A program made the position numbers and the translations under genes. From CAZCAC01 sp964496575 (lineage in GTDB: Bacteria > Planctomycetota > UBA1135 > GCA-002686595): a stretch of DNA of 59,076 nucleotides. How positions within the stretch are numbered: position 1 is the first letter of the stretch; each line of letters begins with the position of its first letter. A model generated the notes under the pieces. That model searched no databases. It was given only the letters and a program-made list of their open reading frames with translations, and was not told where the DNA came from. The stretch is taken from the NCBI GenBank assembly GCA_964496575.1, contig CAZCAC010000049.1, positions 1 through 59,076 of the forward strand, read 5' to 3'. Shown here piece after piece: positions 1 to 8,305 of the stretch.

Positions 1-86
1 CTGTGTCCTCTGTGTCCTCTGTGGTTAAATCTCTGGTTCCGGTTCTGGTTCTGGTTCCGGTCTCTCTGCCCTCTGTGGTTGATCTC
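1..86. repeat. Simple tandem repeats at the window edge
   Basis: The block contains CTGTGTCCT twice in tandem (1-18), CTCTGTGGTT followed by a short A/T stretch and CTC twice (about 17-34 and 70-86), and four GGTTCY hexamers between them (35-60). On the minus strand this reads as an AACCACAGAGGACACAGAG-type motif followed by GGAACC/AGAACC hexamers. I recall similar intergenic motifs from many bacterial genomes. The function is unknown. It lies downstream of the histidine kinase gene and may extend beyond the window. Confidence 0.6.
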
Positions 87-143
87 CAGAGTCAGAACCG
101 CAGAGTGGCCGTAATCCCCGGAAGCGCATAGCGCAGCCTCCTC

Positions 144-1289
144 TCATCTGCTCTGGCAATCTGCACATCGGCATCGAACGACGGCCCTAGTCCCCCTCCC
201 CACCTCCGATTCGATCTCCAGCTCCCCGTCGAGCTGCGCGACGCAGTCGAGCAGGGAGCTCGTGCCGTAGCCCGTCCCGCTACGCGTATGACCGGGGCGT
301 AGCATCGCCTCGAGCTCGGTGCGGTCCATGCCGCAGCCCTCGTCGGTCACGATCAGCTCGAGTCCCCCACCGTCTCCCTCGCTCGCCTCCAGCCTGACGC
401 GCCCGCCGCGGTGCGACGCGGCGATCGCGTTGAGCAACAGGTTGCGCGCGATGCGGCGCAGCAGCTTATCGTCGATCGAGAAGAGGAGGTCGGAGCGGCA
501 GCGAAGCGCCACCGCGACCTCGCCCTCCCGACCGGAGATCCGCGCCGTCGCGACCGCCTCCTCGCGCAGCACGTCGGCCACCCGCGTCGCCTGGCGCCGG
601 ACCGTCTCGCCCTTGCCGGCGAGGAAGTCCTCGCAGAGGCGGCGCGCGCTCTCCAGGGCCTCGTCGAGGCCGGCGGAGGTGTCGGCGCTCTCCACCTCCC
701 GGCGGCGGCACTCGAGCAGGGCCAGCGACAGCTGGTTGCGCAGGTCGTGGGCCAGGCCCGCGGCGCGCTCGCCCATGTGGGCGAGCGCCTCGCGGCGCGC
801 GCTCGAGGCGCTCGAGAGGCGTAGCTCCTCGAGGCGATCGAGGGCGAGCAGCTCGGTGATCTCTCGCGTCGGGTCGAGGGTCAGGCTCACCGGGGCGTCG
901 AGCCAGAGGCGACCCGCTTCCGTGCACAGGATCAACGCCTCGGCGAGCCCGTCCGCGCGTGCCCGCTGCTCGCGGCGCAGCTCTCCCGCTCCCAGGAAGC
1001 GGAGCTGACCGGGCCGGATGGTGTGCCACCAGCGACCGGGCAGGGAAGCGGGCACCTCGTCGCGGCGAGGGGGGCGTCCCGCCTCGCTGATCGCGGCGGG
1101 GGCCTCGCCCCGGGCGGCGAGCCAGATGCCTCGCCGCGCCCCCGCGCTCCGGCGCAGCTCCTCCAGCGCGGGGGGAATCGGATCCCGCCCCCGCCGGAGC
1201 GCCTCCACGCCGACCACCAGCGCTCCCCCACCCCGGGGCGAGTCCGCTGGAACGGGGATTGCTGCTGCCGCGGGCTCCGGTTCCTCCAC
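144..1289 (-). CDS. Sensor histidine kinase
   Basis: This 381-aa protein has a two-component kinase core at its C-terminal end. The phosphoacceptor region reads LAHDLRNQL, with the candidate His near residue 181. The ATPase domain follows, with an N-box (RIARNLLLNAIAAS), a G1 box (DEGCGM) and a Gly-rich GTGYGTSSL lid. The first ~150 residues contain no transmembrane segment and match nothing I can name; they could be a GAF-like input domain. The protein is probably cytoplasmic. No response regulator lies beside it in the window, so the partner is unknown. It is transcribed away from the HEAT-repeat gene at 1650. The ATG at 1289 is used because the frame upstream has no clear alternative. Confidence 0.85.
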   Translation of the reverse strand: MEEPEPAAAAIPVPADSPRGGGALVVGVEALRRGRDPIPPALEELRRSAGARRGIWLAARGEAPAAISEAGRPPRRDEVPASLPGRWWHTIRPGQLRFLGAGELRREQRARADGLAEALILCTEAGRLWLDAPVSLTLDPTREITELLALDRLEELRLSSASSARREALAHMGERAAGLAHDLRNQLSLALLECRRREVESADTSAGLDEALESARRLCEDFLAGKGETVRRQATRVADVLREEAVATARISGREGEVAVALRCRSDLLFSIDDKLLRRIARNLLLNAIAASHRGGRVRLEASEGDGGGLELIVTDEGCGMDRTELEAMLRPGHTRSGTGYGTSSLLDCVAQLDGELEIESEVGRGTRAVVRCRCADCQSR

Positions 1290-1649
1290 CGGCGCAGTCT
1301 GCCTCTCGGCGAGGCCCGTTGGAAGTCTCGAGGCGCGCTCTCGAGGCCGCCCCTCCCCACCGGTGTGCCCCGGGGTGGACGGCCCTCGTGACGTTCACGT
1401 CACGCCCCGCTACGAAGCGGGAACACGAGCGTGTAAGAAAGCCCTCCTCACCCCGTAAAGCGTCGTTTCGGCGGGCTCAGAACGGCCGGAACCTTTGCCC
1501 ACAGGGGCTCCTGGGGCCTAACATGGGCCCTCTTCCCCAGATGGGCGGCCCTCGCACCGAGGTGGCACGGGGGTTGCGAGCCGAAACAGCGTGTCAGCAC
1601 GTACGCCTGTGGGAATCCCCTCTACTCTGAACCAACTCAAACGAACACC
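1290..1649. other. Divergent intergenic region
   Basis: These 360 bases separate the minus-strand kinase from the plus-strand HEAT-repeat gene and must hold promoters for both. The only clear structure is the palindrome at 1388-1403, listed separately. I see no convincing sigma-70 promoter and no Shine-Dalgarno sequence before the ATG at 1650. No open frame here looks like a gene. Confidence 0.5.
1388..1403. promoter_or_regulatory. Palindromic operator-like site
   Basis: GTGACGT and ACGTCAC flank a TC dinucleotide and form a perfect 7-bp inverted repeat. It lies about 100 bases upstream of the kinase start and 250 bases upstream of the HEAT gene start. The shape suits a dimeric regulator. 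No binding protein can be named from the sequence. Confidence 0.35.
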
Positions 1650-3755
1650 ATGAAGAAGCTGCTCCTGCTTGGCGCCCTTCTCGCGGTCGGTGCGATCGGC
1701 CTCCAGGACGTCTCCACCGGTCACGGCGGGACCTACCGAGGCCCCGGTGACACCGTTCCGCCCGGCGGTGGCGGCGGCGGTGGAGGCGGTGGCCCGTCCA
1801 CGCCCGGTCCTTCCGGCCCCGCCGCGCCCGGCCCCTCCGGCCCCTCCACTCCCGGTCCTGCGGCACCCGGCGCTCCGGCGGCCGGCCCGGCCGCTCCCAC
1901 CACCCGGGGGGGGGGCGGTGGTCCCGACCTCACCCTCTGGCAATTCTGGTGGGGCTTCAACAAGGACCCGTACCTCAACCTGAAAGCGCACATCCACAGT
2001 CGCTCGACGCTCACCGGCTCCGACGACTTCTTCCTCGGCCACGGTCAGCAGACCCAGGCCAAGGACAGCCTCGCGCCGTCGCAGGAGACGATCCGCAACA
2101 AGATCGTTCCCGCGCTGCTCAAGGCGCTGGAGACGGAGAACAACAACGACATCGTGACCGGCGCGCTGATCGCGCTGGCCAAGATCGGTGACGTGCCCTC
2201 CGAGGGCGGCGCCTCCAAGTTCCAGGAAGTGATCGTGCCGTTCCTCAAGCACGGCAACCAGGAGATCGCCGAGACCGCCGCGGTGTCCCTCGGGCTCCTC
2301 GGCAACCCCGCCTCGATCGACGTTCTCATCTCTCTCCTCGAGGACGGTCCGGACGGGCGTGGCAAGGTCGGCAACGAGGGCGGGGTCAACTACCGCACCC
2401 GCGCGTTCGCCGCGTACGGCCTCGGCCAGATCGGCTACTTCCTCGAGGACGAGGGGAAACGCCAGGAGATAGTCGAGTCCCTCTGGAAGATCTGCGAGTC
2501 TCCGCGGATGTCCACCCGCGACATCAAGGTCGCCGCGGTGATCGCGATGGGCCTCGTGCCCCTGCCGATCGCCGTCGAAGAGGCCCCGGCCGAGGGCGAA
2601 GAGGTCGCCGAGGACGAGGTTCCGACCGCTCCGACCACCCGTCAGGAGCAGATAGACTACCTCCTCGGCTTCTTCACCGCCGAGAACGACAAGGACAAGC
2701 ACCACTACACGCGTGCCCACGCGCCTCGCGCGATCGCCAAGTTGCTGGAAGGCCTGCCCGAGGAGGAGCGCCAGGCGCTCCTGCGGGACCGGGTCGTGCC
2801 GGCGCTGAAGCCCTACGTCACCAAGCGGGGCAACGTCGGCGAGCGCGAGCTGCGCCAGAGCGCCTCGCTCGCTTTCGGCATGATCGGTGACCTCGACGAG
2901 GACGCCTGGGACAAGGAGATCCGCGCCGCCCTGCAGGACGCCTGCGGGAACGCGGACCAGCAGGTCAAGAAGTTCAGCGTCATGGCGCTGGGCCAGGTCG
3001 GTGGCCGTCCGGGCACCGGGGACAACCCCGTCGCCGGCGAGTCCGACATCCGCAAGTACCTGATGACCACCCTGTCCAAGGGCAAGACCGTCCGCACCTG
3101 GGCGGCCCTCGGCATGGGCGTCATGGAGCGTGGCCTGCTCAACGCGAACCGCGAGCAGTCCGAATCCGCGCTCTCGGCACTGCGCTCCTCCCTGGAGGGC
3201 ACCCGCACCAAGAGCGAGGTCGGCGCCTACGCGCTCGCCCTCGGCATCGCCGGCGACGTCGACTCGGAGCTGATCCTGCTCGAGAAGCTGGATCGCATGG
3301 CCGACGACGAGGTCCGCGGCTACATCTCGGTGGGCCTCGGCCTGATGAACTCGATCCAGGCGATCGAGCCGATCCAGAAGGTCGTCACCGAGTCGAAGTA
3401 CCGTGGCGAGCTCCTCAAGCAGGCGGCGATCGCGCTCGGCCTGCTCGGTGACAAGAACGTGGTGACCAGCCTGACCACCATGCTGAAGGAGGCCAAGACC
3501 CTCTCGACGCAGGCCGCGATCGCTTCGGCGCTCGGCTTCATCGGTGACGCCCGCTCGGTCGACCCGCTGGTCGAGATGCTCGGGGACGATGAGCTGACCG
3601 GCGCCGCCCGCGGCTTCGCGGCCGTGGCGCTCGGCATCGTCGCCGACAAGGAGACCCTGCCCTGGAACGCGAAGTTCTCGGTGGACATCAACTACCGGGC
3701 GAACACCACCACCCTGACCGGCGAGAACGGAACCGGGCTCCTGGACATCCTTTAG
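1650..3755 (+). CDS. Secreted HEAT-repeat protein with Gly/Pro/Ala linker
   Basis: This 701-aa protein starts with a short hydrophobic leader (KLLLLGALLAVGAIG), consistent with export. Residues ~28-95 form a low-complexity linker: a run of about ten Gly, then PSTPGPSGPAAPGPSG-like repeats, then a second Gly run. The rest is a chain of HEAT/armadillo-type helical repeats with the typical 'AALALGLLGD' pattern (for example AAVSLGLLGNPASIDVLISLL and AIALGLLGDKNVVTSL). Such solenoids bind proteins; there is no enzyme motif. A strongly acidic insert (EEAPAEGEEVAEDEV) sits near residue 315. The gene stands alone and ends before a hairpin at 3821-3850. There is no Shine-Dalgarno sequence; the ATG is chosen because it begins the leader peptide. 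Confidence 0.88.
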   Translation: MKKLLLLGALLAVGAIGLQDVSTGHGGTYRGPGDTVPPGGGGGGGGGGPSTPGPSGPAAPGPSGPSTPGPAAPGAPAAGPAAPTTRGGGGGPDLTLWQFWWGFNKDPYLNLKAHIHSRSTLTGSDDFFLGHGQQTQAKDSLAPSQETIRNKIVPALLKALETENNNDIVTGALIALAKIGDVPSEGGASKFQEVIVPFLKHGNQEIAETAAVSLGLLGNPASIDVLISLLEDGPDGRGKVGNEGGVNYRTRAFAAYGLGQIGYFLEDEGKRQEIVESLWKICESPRMSTRDIKVAAVIAMGLVPLPIAVEEAPAEGEEVAEDEVPTAPTTRQEQIDYLLGFFTAENDKDKHHYTRAHAPRAIAKLLEGLPEEERQALLRDRVVPALKPYVTKRGNVGERELRQSASLAFGMIGDLDEDAWDKEIRAALQDACGNADQQVKKFSVMALGQVGGRPGTGDNPVAGESDIRKYLMTTLSKGKTVRTWAALGMGVMERGLLNANREQSESALSALRSSLEGTRTKSEVGAYALALGIAGDVDSELILLEKLDRMADDEVRGYISVGLGLMNSIQAIEPIQKVVTESKYRGELLKQAAIALGLLGDKNVVTSLTTMLKEAKTLSTQAAIASALGFIGDARSVDPLVEMLGDDELTGAARGFAAVALGIVADKETLPWNAKFSVDINYRANTTTLTGENGTGLLDIL
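1906..1915 (+). repeat. G10 homopolymer inside a reading frame
   Basis: Ten consecutive G bases lie in the second Gly-rich linker of the HEAT-repeat protein, about 85 codons from the start. Slippage by one base would truncate the protein shortly afterwards. Confidence 0.9.
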
Positions 3756-3820
3756 GCAGCCCCCTTTCTCCATCGGCGCTCCCCCGCGAGGGGATTCCAC
3801 AAGCCACAGGTGATCGACAG

Positions 3821-3850
3821 GCCGCCCGCGCCCCTCGGGGTGCGGGCGGC
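3821..3850 (+). terminator. GC-rich hairpin after the HEAT gene
   Basis: GCCGCCCGC (3821-3829) pairs with GCGGGCGGC (3842-3850), and CCCC/GGGG pair inside. It lies 66 bases after the stop codon. No T-run follows, so it may be a terminator of the kind lacking a U-tract or a Rho-aided one. The rest of the 3756-4074 gap holds only the hairpin at 4037-4069 and no gene that I can support. Confidence 0.5.
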
Positions 3851-4036
3851 GCTCGTTCGGGATTCACCGGCCCCGCGCGATCGGCCCGGAACGTCCCGCC
3901 CGCGAATTCGCCCGCGATTCCCGACAGATTCGTCGATTGGCGGGCTGCGGAATCTGGCGCTCCCGCCTAGACTGGGATTTGCCGCACATCGATTCCTCGA
4001 GGAGTATGAAGCCTGGGTCCTATTCCTAGGTGACCT

Positions 4037-4069
4037 CCGCCTGCATGGCACCCATTTCCATGCGGGCGG
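4037..4069. terminator. Probable bidirectional terminator hairpin
   Basis: CCGCCTGCATGG (4037-4048) pairs with CCATGCGGGCGG (4058-4069), 12 pairs with one T-G wobble and a 9-base loop. On the plus strand it is followed by AACTTTTA. On the minus strand it begins 5 bases after the TAA stop at 4075, so it would end the minus-strand transcript from 6239. Confidence 0.6.
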
Positions 4070-4074
4070 AACTT

Positions 4075-4605
4075 TTATGTGGCGGGACCTCGAGTCGGGA
4101 CCAGCCAGATCGAGAGGCCCAGGGAGAAGGCCAGGAAGAGGGCGACGGCCCAGCGCGCCCGCCGCAGGCCCCGAGCCTCCGCTCGATCCCGCGCGGCCAG
4201 GAGCTCCGCCTCCTCCAGCATCCACGCCGAGCGCTGCCAGGTCTCCTCGTCGACGCTCCGCCGCAGCCTCGAGCACAGCTCCAGGGCCAGCTCCCCCTCG
4301 CCGAGGCTGACGGCGAGGTAGGCGCAGCGGTCGAGCAGCCAGGGGTCGGTGGGAATCGCCTCCAGCCCCGCGAGTCCCGCCTCCAGCGCCTCCTCCAGGG
4401 CGCCGGCGTGGTGCCAGACGTGGAGGGTGGCCTGAGCCGCGTCGGGCTGTCGCGTCTCCAGCCGCGCCTCGGCCAGGGCCCCGGAGAAGTCCCCCTCCCC
4501 CACCAGGCGCACCGCGGCCGAGAAGTGCGACTCCTGGGCCGCCGCCGGGGTGGGCGCGAGGAGCGCCGCCAGGAGGGCGAGCGCGGGCAGCGCGCGCCGG
4601 CTCAC
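4075..4605 (-). CDS. Exported TPR-like protein with C-terminal membrane anchor
   Basis: This 176-aa protein begins with a clear signal peptide (RRALPALALLAALLAPTPAAAQ). The helical middle part carries alternating Ala/Leu/Glu patterns that resemble two or three tetratricopeptide repeats (GDFSGALAEARLETRQPD, AGALEEALEAGLAGLEAIP). A transmembrane segment (WAVALFLAFSLGLSIWLV) lies close to the C-terminus. It probably forms a membrane-attached scaffold on the outer face. The GTG start is chosen because it overlaps the TGA of the preceding gene as GTGA (4602-4605), a usual sign of translational coupling, and because it directly precedes the signal peptide. I do not know a specific function. Confidence 0.75.
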   Translation of the reverse strand: MSRRALPALALLAALLAPTPAAAQESHFSAAVRLVGEGDFSGALAEARLETRQPDAAQATLHVWHHAGALEEALEAGLAGLEAIPTDPWLLDRCAYLAVSLGEGELALELCSRLRRSVDEETWQRSAWMLEEAELLAARDRAEARGLRRARWAVALFLAFSLGLSIWLVPTRGPAT

Positions 4606-6239
4606 CGGACGCTCCGGCGGCTCAGCCGCTCCGCGGCCGCGGCGATCGAGGCGCGCTGCAGCACCTCGATCGGGCAGCGGTCGTCGGTCAACGGCTCGAC
4701 GCTTCCGGGGGGGAAGCGCTGCCAGCGGCCGTCGAGCTCGAGGGGGCCCAGGAGGGCGGCGACCTCGGGTCCCTCGATCGCCCAGCCGCTCCCGCCGGGG
4801 CGGGGCAGCACGCCGTCGCGGCGGAGGAACGCGACGCAGTTGCGCGAGAAGGGAACCCGGACGAGCAGCGCCTCGCTCCCGAACGCCGAGGCCGCGGTGC
4901 CCGCGACCGCCTCGACCACCGGATCCTCGAAGCCGAACCCGCCGATGTTGATCGAGAGCCAGCCGCCGGGGGCGAGCCGCGCCTTCACCTCCTCGAAGAA
5001 CTCGAGGCTGCACAGGTGGGCGGGGATCTCCATCTGGTTCGCGTAGGTGTCGAGAACGATCTGGTCGAACTCCCCGGATACGTACCGGAGAGCGGTCCGC
5101 GCGTCCCAGCCGCCGAGGGCGTGTCGCCGCTCGCCGTCCTCCGGGAGGTCCATCCAGCGCCGGGCCAGCTCGATCACCCGGGGGTCGATCTCGACCCCGT
5201 GGGCATCCAGCAGGACCCCCTCCGGCATCGCGCCCTCGAGCACTCGCCACGCGGTGCCCGCGCCGAGGCCGAGCACCATCAGCCGCCACTCGCCCTCCGC
5301 CCGCGACCACCAGGGCGGCAGGCAGAAGTAGTCGTAGTAGAACGCGGGCGGCAGGAGGCCCGGCTCGGGTTGCCAGACCGACTGGAAGGAGTCGAAGCCC
5401 TCGTTGACCTGTAGCTGGCGCATCCGCTCGGGACCTTCGCCGAGCTCGACCACTCGCACCGACTGGTACGGGGACTCGGCCGCCTCGAGCAGCACGCCCG
5501 CGCTCGCGCCGCGTCCTCCGACCTCGCCCCGCGCCGGGGCAAGGAGCCCCTCCCCCGAGAGCACCAGCGCGAAGAGCAGCACGGGAGCCAGGCTCTTGCG
5601 GTCGCGCCGCTCGAGCAGCGCGCAGACCACTCCGAGCCCCCCGAGCACCACGGCGGCGCCGTAGAAGGTCCAGGAGACGCCCAGCTCGGGCACCAGGAAG
5701 TGGGTCGTGCCGAAGGTCCCGGCGAGGCTGCCGACCGTCGAGGCGAAGAGCACCTTGCCGCCGGCGGTTCCGGCGTGCCCGCCGGTGCGGGTCTGGACGA
5801 CCTCGACCGCCAGCGGGCCGACGCAGCCGAGCGCGAGCGCGGGGGGGCCGAAGAGCAGGAGCGAGCTGGCCAGCGACCCCCAGGTGATCAGGCCGGCCGC
5901 GCGGTCGAGCGTGACTCCCTCCGGCAGGAACGCCCCCGCCACGGTGCCGGCCAGGAGCGGGAGCAGGAGCGTGGCCACGAAGGCCAGGAGCAGCGCCCAG
6001 GAGAGCTTCGAGAGCGGCCGCGGGTGTGCGGAGAGCCTCGAGCCGACGAGGTAGCCCAGCGCGAGAGCCAGGAGGATCACGCCGATGACGTTGGTCCATA
6101 CGGCGGCCGAGGCGCCGAACCACGGCGCCAGGAGGCGCACCGCGGAGAGCTCGACGACCATCGTCCCGGCGCCGGCCAGGGCGACGATGAGGAGCAACCC
6201 CGCCGTCGACTTCCCGCGCGCTCCGTTCTCGCTCATCAC
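4602..6239 (-). CDS. Membrane-bound spermidine-synthase-like protein
   Basis: This 545-aa protein fuses two parts. Residues ~12-225 form about six or seven transmembrane helices (AGLLLIVALAGAGTMVVEL onwards). Residues ~230-510 form a spermidine-synthase-type Rossmann methyltransferase fold, with a Gly-rich LGLGAGTAWRVL, an acidic GVEIDPRVIELARRW that would bind the nucleoside of the aminopropyl donor, and FDQIVLDTY. Such fusions are common in bacteria and are usually annotated as fused MFS/spermidine synthase; the true substrate is rarely known. It could transfer an aminopropyl or methyl group to a small amine or a lipid at the membrane. It is translationally coupled to the TPR-like protein that follows, suggesting that the two work together. 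Confidence 0.85.
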   Translation of the reverse strand: MMSENGARGKSTAGLLLIVALAGAGTMVVELSAVRLLAPWFGASAAVWTNVIGVILLALALGYLVGSRLSAHPRPLSKLSWALLLAFVATLLLPLLAGTVAGAFLPEGVTLDRAAGLITWGSLASSLLLFGPPALALGCVGPLAVEVVQTRTGGHAGTAGGKVLFASTVGSLAGTFGTTHFLVPELGVSWTFYGAAVVLGGLGVVCALLERRDRKSLAPVLLFALVLSGEGLLAPARGEVGGRGASAGVLLEAAESPYQSVRVVELGEGPERMRQLQVNEGFDSFQSVWQPEPGLLPPAFYYDYFCLPPWWSRAEGEWRLMVLGLGAGTAWRVLEGAMPEGVLLDAHGVEIDPRVIELARRWMDLPEDGERRHALGGWDARTALRYVSGEFDQIVLDTYANQMEIPAHLCSLEFFEEVKARLAPGGWLSINIGGFGFEDPVVEAVAGTAASAFGSEALLVRVPFSRNCVAFLRRDGVLPRPGGSGWAIEGPEVAALLGPLELDGRWQRFPPGSVEPLTDDRCPIEVLQRASIAAAAERLSRRSVR

Positions 6240-6304
6240 ACCTCGCTCGGAGGGGGGCGCGGATCGCGCGGTTCCCGGGGGAGGCTACGCTCGCGCCCGT
6301 CCGG

Positions 6305-7627
6305 TCACTTGTCGGTCGGCGCGGGAATGTCGTACTGCTTGAAGGCGGTGTAGAGCTTGCCCGGGTCGCTGCGACCGCGGTAGATCTGCTCCATCGTCGC
6401 GTTGAAGTTGCGCGGGATCTTGTTCTCGTGCTCGATCCCGTTGCAGATCACCTTCACCGGCTTCTCGAGGTCGACGAGGATGTCGTTGTAGAAGATGGTG
6501 ACGGTGGTGATCCCTTCCGATTCGATGTTGATGGTGTTCGTCGCTCGATCGGCCCTGGCGGTGATGCGCGCCAGGCTCTGCCCGTCGTGCGCCGGGATCT
6601 CCAGCCAGTAGGCCTTGTTGGGCATCGGCGCGCCGGCGCGCAGGACGACGGCCTCCGGGTGGCTGCGGCGCGAGGTCTGCTTGATCCAGGCGAGGATGTC
6701 CGCCTCCTTGGCGTCGGGCATCAACGTCGGCTCCACGTAGCCGAGCTCCTTCGCCTGCTCCGCGAAGCTGGTGGCCTTCTGGCCGCCCCCGGCGAAGAAG
6801 CAGGGCAGGTTGCTCAGGTTGTCGGGGGAGATCTCGGCGGCGTCACCCGTGCGACCGATCACTCCGGCGAAGCGGTCCGCGGAGGAGTTGGCGATCTCCA
6901 TCGCCGCCGCGACCCCGACTCCCCGTCCCGCGATGAAGATCTTGTCGAAGTCGATCGCGTAGCGGTCGCGCACGTCGGCGAAGACGGTCAGCAGGAGGCC
7001 GTAGCCGCCGGGGTTCTCGGGGTCCTTGCTCTTGCCGAGGCCGCTCCAGTTCTCCAGCTTCTCCGGCATCTGCGGAGCGACCAGGATGCAGGTCTTGCGC
7101 AGCTCGCCGTCGGCCCACTTCTCGGTGAGGTGCTCCTTCGGCTTCTCGTCCGCGTCGGGGATGCAGAAGACGAGCGGGTACGGCCCGGTCCGGGCGTTGT
7201 ACTTCGAGGGCGCCCACAGCGCGTAGGTGGTCTCGAACTTGTCACCGTAGAAGGGCACCGGAATCTCGAACTCCGCGACCTTTCCCTTCTTGACGCCCTT
7301 GGCCTTGGAGTAGTTGCGCGAGTAGAAGAGCGCCGCCTCCAGGTCCTCGGTCAGGGCCAGCGCGTCCCCCGACTCGGCCTTCTTGTTCCACTTCTTCTCC
7401 AGCGTCTTGCGCAGATCGGCCTCGGCTTCTCGCCGTCCGCCTCGGGCGATGTACGCTTCGATGCACTCGCCGATCTGCTTGCCCAGCTTCTGGTGGTCGG
7501 AGGCCTTCATGACCTCCTCCGGGGGAGCGGCCGCCGGGTCCGGGTAGGAGGCGGCGAGCGGAAGGGCGAGGAGCAGGGGGGCAGCGATCAGGATGGACTT
7601 CGGCATGCCGTTCATAGCCGTCTTCAA
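6305..7627 (-). CDS. Exported alpha/beta-hydrolase-fold protein, nucleophile apparently missing
   Basis: This 440-aa protein has a signal peptide (PKSILIAAPLLLALPLAAS). A charged helical region (~35-110) precedes a carboxylesterase/feruloyl-esterase-like domain: YPLVFCIPDADEKP resembles the start of an alpha/beta hydrolase core and DKIFIAGRGVGVAAAMEIA its nucleophile elbow. Active family members have G-x-S-x-G at the elbow; here it reads G-R-G-V-G, so the catalytic Ser is absent. The C-terminal ~110 residues look like a beta-rich accessory domain (NTINIESEGITTVTIFYND). It may therefore bind a substrate without hydrolysing it. Three in-frame ATGs (7627, 7615, 7606) all leave the signal peptide intact, so the exact start is uncertain. 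Confidence 0.7.
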   Translation of the reverse strand: MKTAMNGMPKSILIAAPLLLALPLAASYPDPAAAPPEEVMKASDHQKLGKQIGECIEAYIARGGRREAEADLRKTLEKKWNKKAESGDALALTEDLEAALFYSRNYSKAKGVKKGKVAEFEIPVPFYGDKFETTYALWAPSKYNARTGPYPLVFCIPDADEKPKEHLTEKWADGELRKTCILVAPQMPEKLENWSGLGKSKDPENPGGYGLLLTVFADVRDRYAIDFDKIFIAGRGVGVAAAMEIANSSADRFAGVIGRTGDAAEISPDNLSNLPCFFAGGGQKATSFAEQAKELGYVEPTLMPDAKEADILAWIKQTSRRSHPEAVVLRAGAPMPNKAYWLEIPAHDGQSLARITARADRATNTINIESEGITTVTIFYNDILVDLEKPVKVICNGIEHENKIPRNFNATMEQIYRGRSDPGKLYTAFKQYDIPAPTDK

Positions 7628-7652
7628 TGGGGTGGTTGACAGGAGATGTGGC

Positions 7653-7672
7653 CGCGCCGATGGGGAGGCGCG
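7653..7672. other. Small hairpin between genes
   Basis: CGCGCC (7653-7658) and GGCGCG (7667-7672) flank an 8-base loop. The site lies between the start of the hydrolase-like gene and the stop of the next minus-strand gene, so it could attenuate or end transcription of the upstream gene (7700-8305). The evidence is only the pairing. Confidence 0.3.
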
Positions 7673-7699
7673 CCGCCGCGGGCTTGCGATCCGCGGGGC

Positions 7700-8305
7700 T
7701 CAGTCTGGCAACATGCTAAGGCCCCAGCCCCGATGAGCCCAGGACTGGGAGGGTTCCTCGTCCAGGAGGGAGCGGAAGAGGGCCTTCGATTGCTCTCGCC
7801 GCGCCTCCGCGAGGGCCAGGCGCCCCAGCACCACTCCAGCGTTGGCCGACCCGCGGGCGAACGCGGCGCCGAGGAACTTACGCGCTTCTTGCTCGTTCCC
7901 GGCCCCCAGCGCGGCGAGACCGACCCGCTCGAGTAGCTCGTACTCGGTCGGGCCACCCGCCGTCGTGCGCAGCTGCGCGAGCAGCACCTCCCGCGCGCGC
8001 TCGCTCCGCCCCGCCCGGGTCGAGGCGAGGGCGAGGCTGACGGCGCTCCAGGGGGCCTCCGCCCGGCGGTGCATCGCCTCCGCCAGCGGCAGCGCCAGGT
8101 CGAGGCGGTAGGCGCGCGTCTCGTTGCGGAACTCCTCCCACGCGACCTCCAGGCAGGCGGGGAGCTCCTCCTCGCCGACCTCGTCGAGCGCTCCGAGCAG
8201 CGCCTCGGCGCGCGCCTTGCCCGGGGCCAGCTCGCGCGCTCGATCCCAGGAGTCCTGAGCCGTCGCGGCGGCGAGCAGCCCCGCGAGGAGGATCGACGGG
8301 ATCAC
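7700..8305 (-). CDS. Exported TPR-like helical protein
   Basis: This 201-aa protein has a short signal peptide (IPSILLAGLLAAATAQ) followed by helical repeats of TPR character (ELLERVGLAALGAGNEQEARKFLGAAFARG, LALAEARREQSKALFRSLL). No catalytic motif is visible. The GTG start overlaps the purM stop as GTGA (8302-8305), so it is probably translated together with purM, although a role in purine synthesis is not implied for an exported protein. Its architecture resembles the TPR-like protein at 4075-4605. Confidence 0.72.
   Translation of the reverse strand: MIPSILLAGLLAAATAQDSWDRARELAPGKARAEALLGALDEVGEEELPACLEVAWEEFRNETRAYRLDLALPLAEAMHRRAEAPWSAVSLALASTRAGRSERAREVLLAQLRTTAGGPTEYELLERVGLAALGAGNEQEARKFLGAAFARGSANAGVVLGRLALAEARREQSKALFRSLLDEEPSQSWAHRGWGLSMLPD

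Noticed and set aside
1518..3800. A 760-codon minus-strand frame opposite the HEAT-repeat gene
   Set aside because: The HEAT-repeat translation is clearly the real one; the antisense product is composed of biased Leu/Val/Arg/Asp sequence.
3810..4310. A 166-codon plus-strand frame in and after the 3756-4074 gap
   Set aside because: Its composition is unlike any folded protein, it overlaps the minus-strand TPR gene, and the part in the gap contains two terminator hairpins.
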